From Beijerinckiaceae bacterium (GTDB lineage Bacteria > Pseudomonadota > Alphaproteobacteria > Rhizobiales > Beijerinckiaceae): a stretch of 32,257 nt of DNA. The notes below the pieces were generated by a model. That model made no database searches and was not told the origin of the DNA. It saw only the letters and a list, made by a program, of their open reading frames with translations. The position numbers and the translations under genes are program-made. Of the stretch, positions 19,102 to 26,250 are shown in pieces. Every line of letters starts with the position of its first letter. Position 1 is the stretch's first letter. The DNA is taken from positions 1 through 32,257 of the forward strand of contig CANGFE010000029.1 of assembly GCA_947453155.1 (NCBI GenBank). The letters run 5' to 3'.

Positions 19102-20334
19102 TCATTCCACCAAAAGCGCCATTTGTGTGCCCATGGCTGAAGTCCCAGTCCCCGCGCAAGAAAGCGAGAGATTGGAATTGCCGGTGAAAGTCACGGTATC
19201 GGCAACAATTTGCGTGCATCCATTGCCGCCTGTGGCCCCGCCCGCAAAAGTCAGATTGGCGCGTGGCAGATAAATGGCGCCCGTCCAATTCTGCGCGCCG
19301 CCCCCCGTCAGTTTGAAGACCGTGCCTTGCGGCATATTGCGGTCGCCGAAGAGGACAATGCCCGCTGTCGGCCCGCTGGTTGGCGCTGTGAGATTGATGA
19401 TCGCGTTGCTGGCGATCGAAGCCGATCCATAGGTTTTGCCTTTGCTCGACGTGAACACAATCGTCACGCCTGTTCCGCTCAATGTGGCATTGCCCGCCAC
19501 TTTGAGATCGCTTGCATCCAGATAATAAGTGCCCGGCGAAAGCGTGACATTCGCACCTGCTGTGAGCGAAATACCATTGCAATAGACACCGGGCTGCAAG
19601 GTCGCGTTACCGCCATTGTAGTTTTGTGCGCATCCATTGGGCTGGGGCGCAAAATTCTGGGTGGCATAAGGATCAACAGTGAGGGGTGCGGCGCTGTAAA
19701 TCCCGTTGGTGACTTGCAGATTATTGCTTGTCGGAATTGCGCCGACTGCAATCGCCTTATTGACGCTGAGCAAGGAAGAGCCACTTGCTGAAATGGCCGT
19801 GGTGCTTGAGGAGTTAGCGACAGCATCACAGCCTTTCAGAAGAACTTGCGCGGAGCCTTGTACGCTCACCGCACCGCTTGCCGCTCCATTCAATGCCAGC
19901 ATGCAAGCCCCGCCGGGATTTTGAATGGCAACAGCGCGCGCACTGATGTTGATTGTCACGGCTGGGAAGAATTTCGCCAAGACCGGTTCGTGTGGTTGGG
20001 TGATGATGATTTCAACTGCCCCGGACCGCCCCTTGTAAGCGCCCTTGCTCGGGGGCGTATTTACGGCAACCGAGACATTGTTGAGGCCATGAACAAAGCC
20101 TTGTGCCGCAGCCACGGCCCGGCTTTGTGTGGTGAGGGCAGCCCCAGTGCTTTTCGCGACAATGCCGCTCAGCGCGGCCGTATCAGCGGCGCCTTGCATT
20201 GTTTGATGTTGGAGGGCCCAAGCGCCGCCTTCAGTGCCAAGCACAGCTGCGCTCAAGATAATGGGCAAAGAGAGCGCTGAAATAGCGGCAATGCCGCCTC
20301 TTTCGCTTTTTACAAGGGCAATGATGTTTCTCAA
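19102..20334 (-). CDS. TadG-like pilus assembly protein with beta-rich C-terminal domain
   Basis: 410 residues. The N-terminus (SERGGIAAISALSLPIILSA, then EGGAWALQHQTMQGAADTAA) is the TadG/TadE-like anchor with one membrane helix (about 14-33). The long C-terminal part (about 130-410) is low in charge and rich in Gly, Ser, Thr and Asn, with repeating blocks such as GNATLSGTGVTIVF, LQPGVYCNGISLTAGANVTL and NSNLSLSC; this pattern suggests a right-handed beta-helix outside the membrane. The TTG at 20334 is the likely start, because GGAG lies 7 bases upstream; a TTG at 20340 is too close to it. No von Willebrand (VWA) domain is visible, unlike longer TadG proteins. Confidence 0.8.
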   Translation of the reverse strand: MRNIIALVKSERGGIAAISALSLPIILSAAVLGTEGGAWALQHQTMQGAADTAALSGIVAKSTGAALTTQSRAVAAAQGFVHGLNNVSVAVNTPPSKGAYKGRSGAVEIIITQPHEPVLAKFFPAVTINISARAVAIQNPGGACMLALNGAASGAVSVQGSAQVLLKGCDAVANSSSTTAISASGSSLLSVNKAIAVGAIPTSNNLQVTNGIYSAAPLTVDPYATQNFAPQPNGCAQNYNGGNATLQPGVYCNGISLTAGANVTLSPGTYYLDASDLKVAGNATLSGTGVTIVFTSSKGKTYGSASIASNAIINLTAPTSGPTAGIVLFGDRNMPQGTVFKLTGGGAQNWTGAIYLPRANLTFAGGATGGNGCTQIVADTVTFTGNSNLSLSCAGTGTSAMGTQMALLVE

Positions 20335-20384
20335 GGACAAGCTCCGCGCAGATTTGTCGCGACATGAGCTTGGAGAGAGGGTCG

Positions 20385-20398
20385 TTAAGAAGGCTTAA
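20385..20398 (-). promoter_or_regulatory. Inverted repeat, possible CtrA-like site upstream of tadG
   Basis: On the minus strand the sequence is TTAAGCCTTCTTAA followed by C, that is TTAA-N6-TTAAC, and also a 5-4-5 inverted repeat. It lies about 50 bases before the TTG start of the TadG-like gene. The CtrA consensus has N7, so this is one base short. Confidence 0.25.
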
Positions 20399-20451
20399 GA
20401 GCCAAAGATGAAATGGAATTGAAGTAAAAGAAGACTACTGCAGCGTTGGAT

Positions 20452-20655
20452 CTAATCAAACGTCTTCGGCGGGAAGAGACGATTGAGCATGTCGCCACGG
20501 GCTGCCTTGCTAACGGAAAAGCGCGCGAATGCGGATTGATACCAATCCTCGCTTTTGAAATCATGCGAGCGTGGCTTCGCTTGATCTTTGCTTTTCCCAA
20601 GTGTCGGTGCGAGCCGTTCTTTTGGTGTCGGCGCGTTTTTATTATTGTTTGTCAT
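20452..20655 (-). CDS. Small hypothetical protein
   Basis: 67 residues, charged and soluble (SEDWYQSAFARFSVSKAARG near the middle, ending LNRLFPPKTFD). I do not recognise a family. It starts with ATG at 20655, has only a weak GGG-type ribosome site, and lies 63 bases after the lipoprotein gene on the same strand. The lack of low-complexity runs and of a competing real gene on the other strand supports coding, but it may be a chance frame. Confidence 0.4.
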   Translation of the reverse strand: MTNNNKNAPTPKERLAPTLGKSKDQAKPRSHDFKSEDWYQSAFARFSVSKAARGDMLNRLFPPKTFD

Positions 20656-20718
20656 GGACCCGGCAAAACCTGACGCAATGCATACTTGAACTCAACGGTG
20701 CTTTTTTATCGCCAAGTT

Positions 20719-21300
20719 TCAATTTTGTAAAATAGAAGATCGCGCCGTTTGAGTTTGGGGGGGCGGAGAAGATTTTTCTCTTCGGATTGGCTTGTCTGAT
20801 TTTTGTGTTTTCAGTTTCAACTCCTCGGGCGGAACAATTTCTTTCTCGAGGTCTTCAGCCGAGATGACGCGATTGGACTTCGCTCCAAATTGTACCAGCA
20901 CACGTGTGCCTTTTTGCAAAACGGGTTCATACCAGCGCTGAATTTGGGCAATGATCATGGTCTTGCCGTCACCAAAAGCGATGACATATTCAATCGCATT
21001 GTCGGTTTCGATAAGGTCATGGGCCAATTCTCCCGCCACACCACCCAGAACAAGGCCGCCGAGCATCGCGCCATTCGTCTGGCCGATAACAGCGCCCGTC
21101 GCCCCGCCCAGAAACGCGCCGCCACCAACAGCCTGAGTGGAATCACTGCGAACACTGACCGGGCGCTGGCCGAGAATCGTGCCATAGCGTGTCTGAAACG
21201 CCTGTCCGGCATCCTCAAGAGGAATGTCTGTGGTGCTTTTATTGGCGCAGCCAGCCAAAAGCAGGCTGGCGAATAGAGCCAGATGCGAAAAAAATTTCAT
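20719..21300 (-). CDS. Lipoprotein with glycine-zipper segment (SlyB/17-kDa antigen-like)
   Basis: 193 residues. [18 protein letters not shown] is a lipoprotein signal with lipobox LAGC and Cys18 as the lipid attachment site. Residues 59-90 form a glycine zipper ([15 protein letters not shown], then [19 protein letters not shown]) as in SlyB and Rickettsia 17-kDa antigen-type outer-membrane lipoproteins. The following part resembles the small beta domain of that family ([30 protein letters not shown]). The C-terminal 45 residues are Lys/Pro-rich and probably disordered. ATG 21300 is chosen because it starts the signal peptide; the frame extends upstream over part of the tRNA gene. Confidence 0.85.
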   Translation of the reverse strand: MKFFSHLALFASLLLAGCANKSTTDIPLEDAGQAFQTRYGTILGQRPVSVRSDSTQAVGGGAFLGGATGAVIGQTNGAMLGGLVLGGVAGELAHDLIETDNAIEYVIAFGDGKTMIIAQIQRWYEPVLQKGTRVLVQFGAKSNRVISAEDLEKEIVPPEELKLKTQKSDKPIRREKSSPPPQTQTARSSILQN

Positions 21301-21333
21301 CAAAGCCGCACTCGAAACCGACAAACAAAGAAT

Positions 21334-21410
21334 TGGCGCACCCGGCACGATTCGAACGTGCGACCTTTGCCTTCGGAGGGCAACGCTCTATCCAGCTGAG
21401 CTACGGGTGC
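21334..21410 (-). tRNA. tRNA-Arg (anticodon CCG)
   Basis: On the minus strand a complete cloverleaf is visible: acceptor GCACCCG/CGGGTGC, D arm GCTCAGCTGGATAGAGC, anticodon stem TTGCC/GGCAA with loop CTCCGAA (anticodon CCG, reading CGG), T arm GCACGTTCGAATCGTGC, discriminator G and an encoded CCA. It totals 77 bases including CCA. Confidence 0.97.
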
Positions 21411-21443
21411 AAAAATAAAGGCGGGCCGGAGCCCACCTTTTTT
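21411..21443. terminator. Terminator-like hairpin directly 5' of tRNA-Arg
   Basis: AAAGGCGGGC (21417-21426) pairs with GCCCACCTTT (21431-21440), one C-A mismatch, loop CGGA. On the minus strand it is followed by TTTATTTTT, which ends right at the tRNA 5' end; on the plus strand it is followed by TTTTTT. It probably ends the transcript of the 98-residue protein gene upstream on the minus strand. Confidence 0.6.
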
Positions 21444-21483
21444 CTAGCCGATCATGCCAAGGCCTGCAAATGGCCCGCAGGGC

Positions 21484-21780
21484 TCATGCGCCGGGGGTCA
21501 CAATCCGGCGGCGTGTCGTGCGGCGTTCCACAATCACCGCCCGGCCCGAGGCGCTCGGGCTGGCTGGTGCGACGCGTTGGATGGTTGTGGCGCGGCGCTG
21601 TGCACGCTGTGCGACGGCGCGGACTTCCTCTTCGCTGAGACCCATGAGCTGGGCGGCCACCGAAATCTGGTTGTCCAGACCTTCCGCGAAACATTCAGCA
21701 GCTTCCAACGCTTCTTCGATGGTTGGAGGATCGTGGCGCACGCGGCGGCCGCCGTATTTTGTTTGCCATGCAGCGGTCAT
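21484..21780 (-). CDS. Conserved-looking hypothetical protein
   Basis: 98 residues, soluble. The centre ([20 protein letters not shown], then [20 protein letters not shown]) is predicted helical and could be a helix-turn-helix, while the C-terminus is Arg-rich ([14 protein letters not shown]). I recall similar unnamed proteins in Hyphomicrobiales, but no function is known. GAG lies 5 bases before the ATG at 21780; an upstream in-frame TTG at 21801 is less likely. It is divergent from the 81-residue protein gene and is followed by a terminator and the tRNA. Confidence 0.65.
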   Translation of the reverse strand: MTAAWQTKYGGRRVRHDPPTIEEALEAAECFAEGLDNQISVAAQLMGLSEEEVRAVAQRAQRRATTIQRVAPASPSASGRAVIVERRTTRRRIVTPGA

Positions 21781-21874
21781 TCGCTCACCGGGTTCTTTCA
21801 AGAATTCGCCTGTCTTGTAGACGAAGCCGTCTGGATATCCAACCAGAATGCCACGCTTTTTCCATTGAGGCAGC

Positions 21875-21886
21875 GCAAAGCTTTGC
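21875..21886. repeat. 12-bp perfect palindrome in a divergent promoter region
   Basis: GCAAAGCTTTGC lies in the 189-base gap between two divergent small genes, where an operator could act. The core AAGCTTTG also occurs inside several genes, so the match may be chance. Confidence 0.25.
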
Positions 21887-21969
21887 TAATGGGCGCATGG
21901 CAGGTCTGCGAAAGACGCGGAACAGCCTCACCGCTTTCCACGTTTGCTCTTCACACAGGGGAGAGATGC

Positions 21970-22215
21970 ATGACCTGGCACGTTCGCTACTTCAGTCCGC
22001 CGCTGAAAATCGAACTTCAAACAGAAGAATTTCCCACGGAGGCCCATGCCCTACAGGCAGCATGGCTCATTGCGCGGGATGAGGGCCAGATTCTTGGTGT
22101 TGAAGGGCCGGATGGCGAGATCGCGGGCTTTGACGAAATTGAGCTCTGGTTCCGGGAGCATGGCCTGGCCCTGCCCCCGGTGCGCGCGACAGTTACGAGC
22201 CTGTCAGGCAGCTGA
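21970..22215 (+). CDS. Small hypothetical protein
   Basis: 81 residues, acidic and soluble. It opens with MTWHVRYFSPPLKIELQTEE and has PTEAHALQAAWLIARDEGQI followed by a beta-like GVEGPDGEIAGFDEIELWF. No family is recognised. A good ribosome site (GGGGAGAG) lies just before the ATG at 21970, which argues that the gene is real and that the longer upstream frame is not used. Its end overlaps the end of the convergent IHF-like gene by 12 bases. Confidence 0.6.
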   Translation: MTWHVRYFSPPLKIELQTEEFPTEAHALQAAWLIARDEGQILGVEGPDGEIAGFDEIELWFREHGLALPPVRATVTSLSGS

Positions 22216-22542
22216 GGAAATATTTTTAGCTCGAGAAGGCGCCTCGCCGTTCAGACTTGCCACAAGGCCCGGCGCTGGTTTGAACACAATTGCCATGCGC
22301 GGCTCAATCATCACATCCGTGCCGAGCTTCACATTGCGGCCTTTGCGGGCGGCGCGTTTGAGCACGATGAATTTGCCAAAGCCGGACAGCATGACAGGCT
22401 CACCACGCAAAAGCGTGTCGCTGATCAAATCGAGAAAAAGCTCAACAAAACCGCTGGCATCTGATCGCGGCAGGCCAGTCGCCTTGCAAACCGCCTCAGC
22501 AAGATGCGCGCGGGTGAGATTGGTTGGTTCTTTGTCCGTCAT
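22204..22542 (-). CDS. IHF/HU-family DNA-binding protein (IHF-alpha-like, divergent)
   Basis: 112 residues. The family fold is clear: LTRAHLAEAVCKATGLPRSD (helices 1-2), LSGFGKFIVLKRAARKGRN, then the second arm strand MIEPRMAIVFKPAPGL. HU and IHF bend DNA by inserting a proline at the arm tip (GRNPKTGE in IHF-alpha); here the sequence is GRNVKLGTD, so the proline position is Val71. The protein also has a C-terminal extension of about 15 residues. Start: ATG 22542, 11 bases after the response-regulator stop; a GTG at 22557 would overlap that stop as GTGA. It is thus probably a paralogue, not the main IHF-alpha, and is likely co-expressed with the regulator. Confidence 0.85.
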   Translation of the reverse strand: MTDKEPTNLTRAHLAEAVCKATGLPRSDASGFVELFLDLISDTLLRGEPVMLSGFGKFIVLKRAARKGRNVKLGTDVMIEPRMAIVFKPAPGLVASLNGEAPSRAKNISSAA

Positions 22543-22553
22543 GGTCTGTTCGC

Positions 22554-23312
22554 TCACGTCGTGCTGACGAGATCCCGACTTTCATGTGTGAGAGATGATG
22601 TGCGTCCATGGCGCGGCGTGGTGCGTTCTTCGCCAATGAGCATGTAGCCTTCAGAGCGCACGCTACGGATGTGGCGCTCTGATCCAATATCTTCGAGTTT
22701 GCGGCGCAATTTGCTGATCATCACATCGATGGATCGGCTCACGGCATCCTGGCCTTGCCCCATCACAGCGCGCGCAATTTCCTGACGGTCGACAACGCGG
22801 GCTTCATTTTGAATCAACAGATAGAGCAAACGGAATTCGCTGCCGGTCAGAGCAACTTGAGCTTTGCGGCCATTGCGCAAGCTGCGGGTGGTGATGTCGA
22901 GAACAGCTGCGCCGCAGGGCATTTCAATCTGCGCGGGGATCGCCGCGTTGCGCTTTGGCTTGTAGAAGCGCGCGACGCGCAAACTCACCTCACGCATATC
23001 CAGCGGCTTGGGAATGACATCCAAAACGCCGCGCTGAAAAAAATCGATGCGGTTTGCAGTATCGGCTTGGTCGGTGACAACAATTGTGTCGATCCCCAGA
23101 CTGTCGAGCTCACTGAGAAAGCTCAAGACATCTTCACTTTGTGCGGCGGGATCTAAAATCAGCAAGTTGGGAGATGAGCGCTGAAAGCGGCGACGCGCTT
23201 CCGCGATCGAATTTATCGGATCAATCCGCGCGCCCAATGGGACAAGGCAGGCCATCATCGCCTGTCTTAGGTCGCGGTCGTCTTCGACCAGAAGGATGGA
23301 AATATCCTTCAA
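22554..23312 (-). CDS. OmpR-family response regulator (orphan)
   Basis: 252 residues. The receiver domain (about 5-118) keeps the phosphorylation set: Asp11/Asp12, Asp54 in LLILDPAAQ, Thr80 and Lys102 in IPKPLD. The winged-helix output domain (about 130-228) has LTGSEFRLLYLLIQNEARVV, SRSIDVMISKLRRKLED and HIRSVRSEGYMLIG, typical of OmpR/PhoB. A tail of about 25 residues rich in Arg, Ser and Thr follows. The start is TTG at 23312 with GGAG 6 bases upstream. No histidine kinase is next to it; the IHF-like gene follows at once and the formate dehydrogenase genes lie upstream on the same strand. Confidence 0.9.
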   Translation of the reverse strand: MKDISILLVEDDRDLRQAMMACLVPLGARIDPINSIAEARRRFQRSSPNLLILDPAAQSEDVLSFLSELDSLGIDTIVVTDQADTANRIDFFQRGVLDVIPKPLDMREVSLRVARFYKPKRNAAIPAQIEMPCGAAVLDITTRSLRNGRKAQVALTGSEFRLLYLLIQNEARVVDRQEIARAVMGQGQDAVSRSIDVMISKLRRKLEDIGSERHIRSVRSEGYMLIGEERTTPRHGRTSSLTHESRDLVSTT

Positions 23313-23342
23313 TGGGCTCTCCTGCTCAGCGCCAATGATTGG

Positions 23343-23371
23343 CAAATAAGCTGGAGGTTTGTGTAGCGCAA
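23343..23371 (-). promoter_or_regulatory. Possible promoter of the response-regulator gene
   Basis: On the minus strand TTGCGC (23371-23366) and TATTTG (23348-23343) are 17 bases apart, just before the TTG start at 23312. The -10 box is a poor match, so this is tentative. Confidence 0.25.
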
Positions 23372-23457
23372 AACTATGGAATTGTTGAGTAATTTCTACA
23401 GTCTTCAGGAAAGACCCGCGTAAACCGCGCCCAATACTTCCCCAGAACGTCCCGCTC

Positions 23458-23475
23458 CCTCCCCAAAAGGGGAGG
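23458..23475 (-). other. Stable hairpin downstream of fdhA
   Basis: CCTCCCC (23458-23464) pairs perfectly with GGGGAGG (23469-23475) around AAAA, 12 bases after the end of the formate dehydrogenase gene. No T run follows on the minus strand, so it may stabilise the 3' end of the message or weakly end transcription. Confidence 0.4.
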
Positions 23476-23487
23476 CCAGCTTTGTCT

Positions 23488-26250
23488 TTACAGGCTTTTC
23501 TCGGGCGCGGCTTTGGCCGCGCAAAATTTGAACTCAGGAATCTTGCCTGCCGGATCCAGCGCGGGATTGGTCAAGAGGTTGGCGGCGGCCTCCGCAAAGC
23601 AGAAGGGCAGGAAAATCATGCCCCGCGGCACGTCCCGATCTTCGCGCACCCGTGTGGTTACTGCCCCGCGCCGGGTTTCGATTCGGATCGGATCGCCCGG
23701 TTTGGCGCCCATATGGGCGATTTCGGCCGGGTTCATCAGGGCAACCGCCTCGGGTTCGAGCTGATCAAGAATAGTCGTGCGCCGGGTCATGGAGCCCGTG
23801 TGCCAATGTTCGAGCACGCGGCCCGTCGATAGGATCATCGGATAATCCGCATCCGGCACTTCATCGGGTGGGGCGATGCGGGCAGGCACAATGCGCGCGC
23901 GGCCACTCGGCGTCGGGAAATGATCTCCAAAGATAATGTTTTCGCCTGGCTGATCATCGGCGAGCGCGGGATAGGTGACAGCCCCCTCGCGCTCCAATCG
24001 CGCCCAAGTGATATGGGCGAGCGAGGGCATGATCGCGCTCATTTCAGCAAAGACATCGGCCGGACCTTGATAGGTCCATGCAAGGCCCAAGCGCCGTCCC
24101 ATTTCTTGAATGATCCACCAATCTTGTCGTGCTTCGCCGGGCGGCGGCACGACAGCGCGCGCCATTTGCACGCGTCGATCCGTATTGGTGAATGTGCCGC
24201 TCTTTTCTGCAAAAGCAGACGCCGGCAAAATCACATCGGCATGAAAGGCTGTCTCGGTCAGAAAAATATCCTGCACGACGAGATGATCGAGGCGCGCCAA
24301 AGCGGCGCGTGCATGATGAAGGTCGGGGTCCGACATGGCCGGATTTTCGCCTTCAATATACATGCCGCGAATCTCGCCCTTGAGGGCCGCATTCATGATC
24401 TCGACGACAGTGAGACCACGTTGCGGATCAAGTTTTTGGCCCCAGAAAGTTTCGAAAATATCCCGAATATCACCAGCTTCTACGCTGCGATAATCGGGAT
24501 AGAGCATCGGAATGAGGCCAGCATCTGATGCGCCTTGCACATTATTTTGCCCGCGCAGCGGATGCAGGCCGGTGCCGGGTCGCCCGATTTGTCCGGTGAT
24601 CAGCGCGAGCGCAATCAGACAGCGCGCATTGTCCGTGCCATGCACATGCTGGCTGATGCCCATTCCCCAGAAGATGATTGAGGCTTTGGAGGTAGCGTAA
24701 GCACGCGCGACTTCGCGCAATGTTGGCGCATCGATGCCGCAGAGTGGCGCCATTTTCTCAGGCGTGAAATCAGCCACATGCGCGGCGAGCTTTTCATAAT
24801 CGAGTGTATGCGCCTCGATATAGGTACGGTTGGTGAGCCCCTCTTCAGTGATCACATGCAGCATGGCATTGAGCAAAGCCACATCGCTGCCGGGACGGAA
24901 AGCCAGATGTTTCCATGCGTGACGCGAAAGAGATTGATGACGTGGATCGACGACCACCAATTTCACCTGCCGTTCGCGCACGGCATTTTTGATGAAGGTT
25001 GCAGCGACCGGATGATTAACCGCCGGATTGGCGCCAATGATCATGATGAAATCAGCATCGCGCGCGGCTTCAAACGGAGCTGATACGGCGCCCGAAGACA
25101 GACCTTCCATCAAAGCGGCGACAGAGGAAGCATGGCACAGGCGTGTGCAATGATCGACATTATTGCTGCCAAAACCCGTGCGGACGAGTTTTTGGAAGAG
25201 ATAGGCCTCTTCATTCGAGCCTTTGGCTGACCCAAAGCCCGCCAAAGCACGCGGACCATGAGTGGTGCGAATATTTTTCAAGCCATGCGCTGCAAGATCG
25301 AGCGCCTCTTCCCAACTGGCTTCACGAAAATGCGTGAAGGGATTGGCTGGATCAACCATATCATCTGCATGTTTGGCTTTACCGCTGAGACGCACCAGCG
25401 GTTTGGTCAGCCTATGAGGATGGGCAATATAATCAAAGCCAAAGCGGCCTTTCACGCAAAGCCGATTGTGATTGGCGGGACCATCACGTCCCACAGCATT
25501 GACGATTTTGTCGTCTTTCACTTCATATGTGACCTGACAGCCAACTCCGCAATAAGGGCAGAGAGACTCAACTTCTCGGTCTGGGGTGACAGACCGCTTT
25601 TGTGTGTCATCCATGAGACTGGCTGGCATGAGAGCACCAGTCGGGCAGGCTTGAACGCATTCGCCACAAGCCACGCAGGTTGATTGACCAATGGCATCAT
25701 CAAAATCAAAGACGATTTTGGCGGCATCGTGCCGATAGGCCATGCCGATCACATCATTGACCTGCACTTCACGGCACGCCCGCACACAGAGCCCACATTG
25801 GATACAGGCATCAAGATTGACGCGCATAGCAGGATGGCTTGGGTCGGGTGCAACTGATTTTTGTTTCGCGGGAAAACGGCTTGTTTGCACGCCTGCCAGA
25901 TCGGCCTGTTTCCAGAATGTGGCTTGCGGATCATGCGCCTCTTCAAGCGCAGGCTGATCGGCTAGCAATAATTCCATCACCAAGGCGCGTGATTTTTCAG
26001 CGCGTGCACTTTGGCTGGAGACCTCCATGCCAGCGGTCGGTTCACGCCGACAAGAAGGCGCCAGAACACGCTCGCCTTTGATCTCGACCATACAGGCGCG
26101 GCAATTTCCATCGGGCCGATAGCCATGCGCATCGCGGTGGCACAAATGCGGAATGGAAGTGCCGAGCCGTTGCGCGACTTGCCAGATGGTCTCGCCCGCA
26201 TGCGCTTCGACCTCATGACCATCCAGTGAGAAGCGAATTGTCTCACTCAT
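23488..26250 (-). CDS. fdhA: NAD-dependent formate dehydrogenase, alpha (molybdo/tungsto-pterin) subunit
   Basis: 920 residues. It oxidises formate to CO2 at a bis-pterin Mo or W site in the cytoplasm. In order: a [2Fe-2S] domain (Cys37, 50, 53, 67), two ferredoxin-type [4Fe-4S] clusters (Cys149/152/155/159 and Cys192/195/198/202), the fold-specific [4Fe-4S] cluster (Cys231/234/238/265), then the pterin domains. Cys372 in RLCHASS takes the metal-ligand position where E. coli FdhF has selenocysteine, with His373 next to it. This layout is that of Fds/Fdh1-type enzymes. The ATG at 26250 overlaps the stop of the beta-subunit gene as ATGA. No fdhD or FdsD gene follows. Confidence 0.94.
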   Translation of the reverse strand: MSETIRFSLDGHEVEAHAGETIWQVAQRLGTSIPHLCHRDAHGYRPDGNCRACMVEIKGERVLAPSCRREPTAGMEVSSQSARAEKSRALVMELLLADQPALEEAHDPQATFWKQADLAGVQTSRFPAKQKSVAPDPSHPAMRVNLDACIQCGLCVRACREVQVNDVIGMAYRHDAAKIVFDFDDAIGQSTCVACGECVQACPTGALMPASLMDDTQKRSVTPDREVESLCPYCGVGCQVTYEVKDDKIVNAVGRDGPANHNRLCVKGRFGFDYIAHPHRLTKPLVRLSGKAKHADDMVDPANPFTHFREASWEEALDLAAHGLKNIRTTHGPRALAGFGSAKGSNEEAYLFQKLVRTGFGSNNVDHCTRLCHASSVAALMEGLSSGAVSAPFEAARDADFIMIIGANPAVNHPVAATFIKNAVRERQVKLVVVDPRHQSLSRHAWKHLAFRPGSDVALLNAMLHVITEEGLTNRTYIEAHTLDYEKLAAHVADFTPEKMAPLCGIDAPTLREVARAYATSKASIIFWGMGISQHVHGTDNARCLIALALITGQIGRPGTGLHPLRGQNNVQGASDAGLIPMLYPDYRSVEAGDIRDIFETFWGQKLDPQRGLTVVEIMNAALKGEIRGMYIEGENPAMSDPDLHHARAALARLDHLVVQDIFLTETAFHADVILPASAFAEKSGTFTNTDRRVQMARAVVPPPGEARQDWWIIQEMGRRLGLAWTYQGPADVFAEMSAIMPSLAHITWARLEREGAVTYPALADDQPGENIIFGDHFPTPSGRARIVPARIAPPDEVPDADYPMILSTGRVLEHWHTGSMTRRTTILDQLEPEAVALMNPAEIAHMGAKPGDPIRIETRRGAVTTRVREDRDVPRGMIFLPFCFAEAAANLLTNPALDPAGKIPEFKFCAAKAAPEKSL

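Noticed and set aside
21334..21410. tRNA-Arg as an attachment site of a genomic island
   Set aside because: No integrase, no direct repeat of the tRNA 3' end and no foreign-looking genes were seen on either side.
21454..21969. Long N-terminal extension of the 81-residue protein
   Set aside because: It runs antisense over the 98-residue gene, has unlikely composition, and the strong ribosome site directly precedes ATG 21970.
24900..25300. Selenocysteine in the formate dehydrogenase
   Set aside because: The metal-ligand position is Cys372, read from an ordinary codon, with no in-frame TGA.
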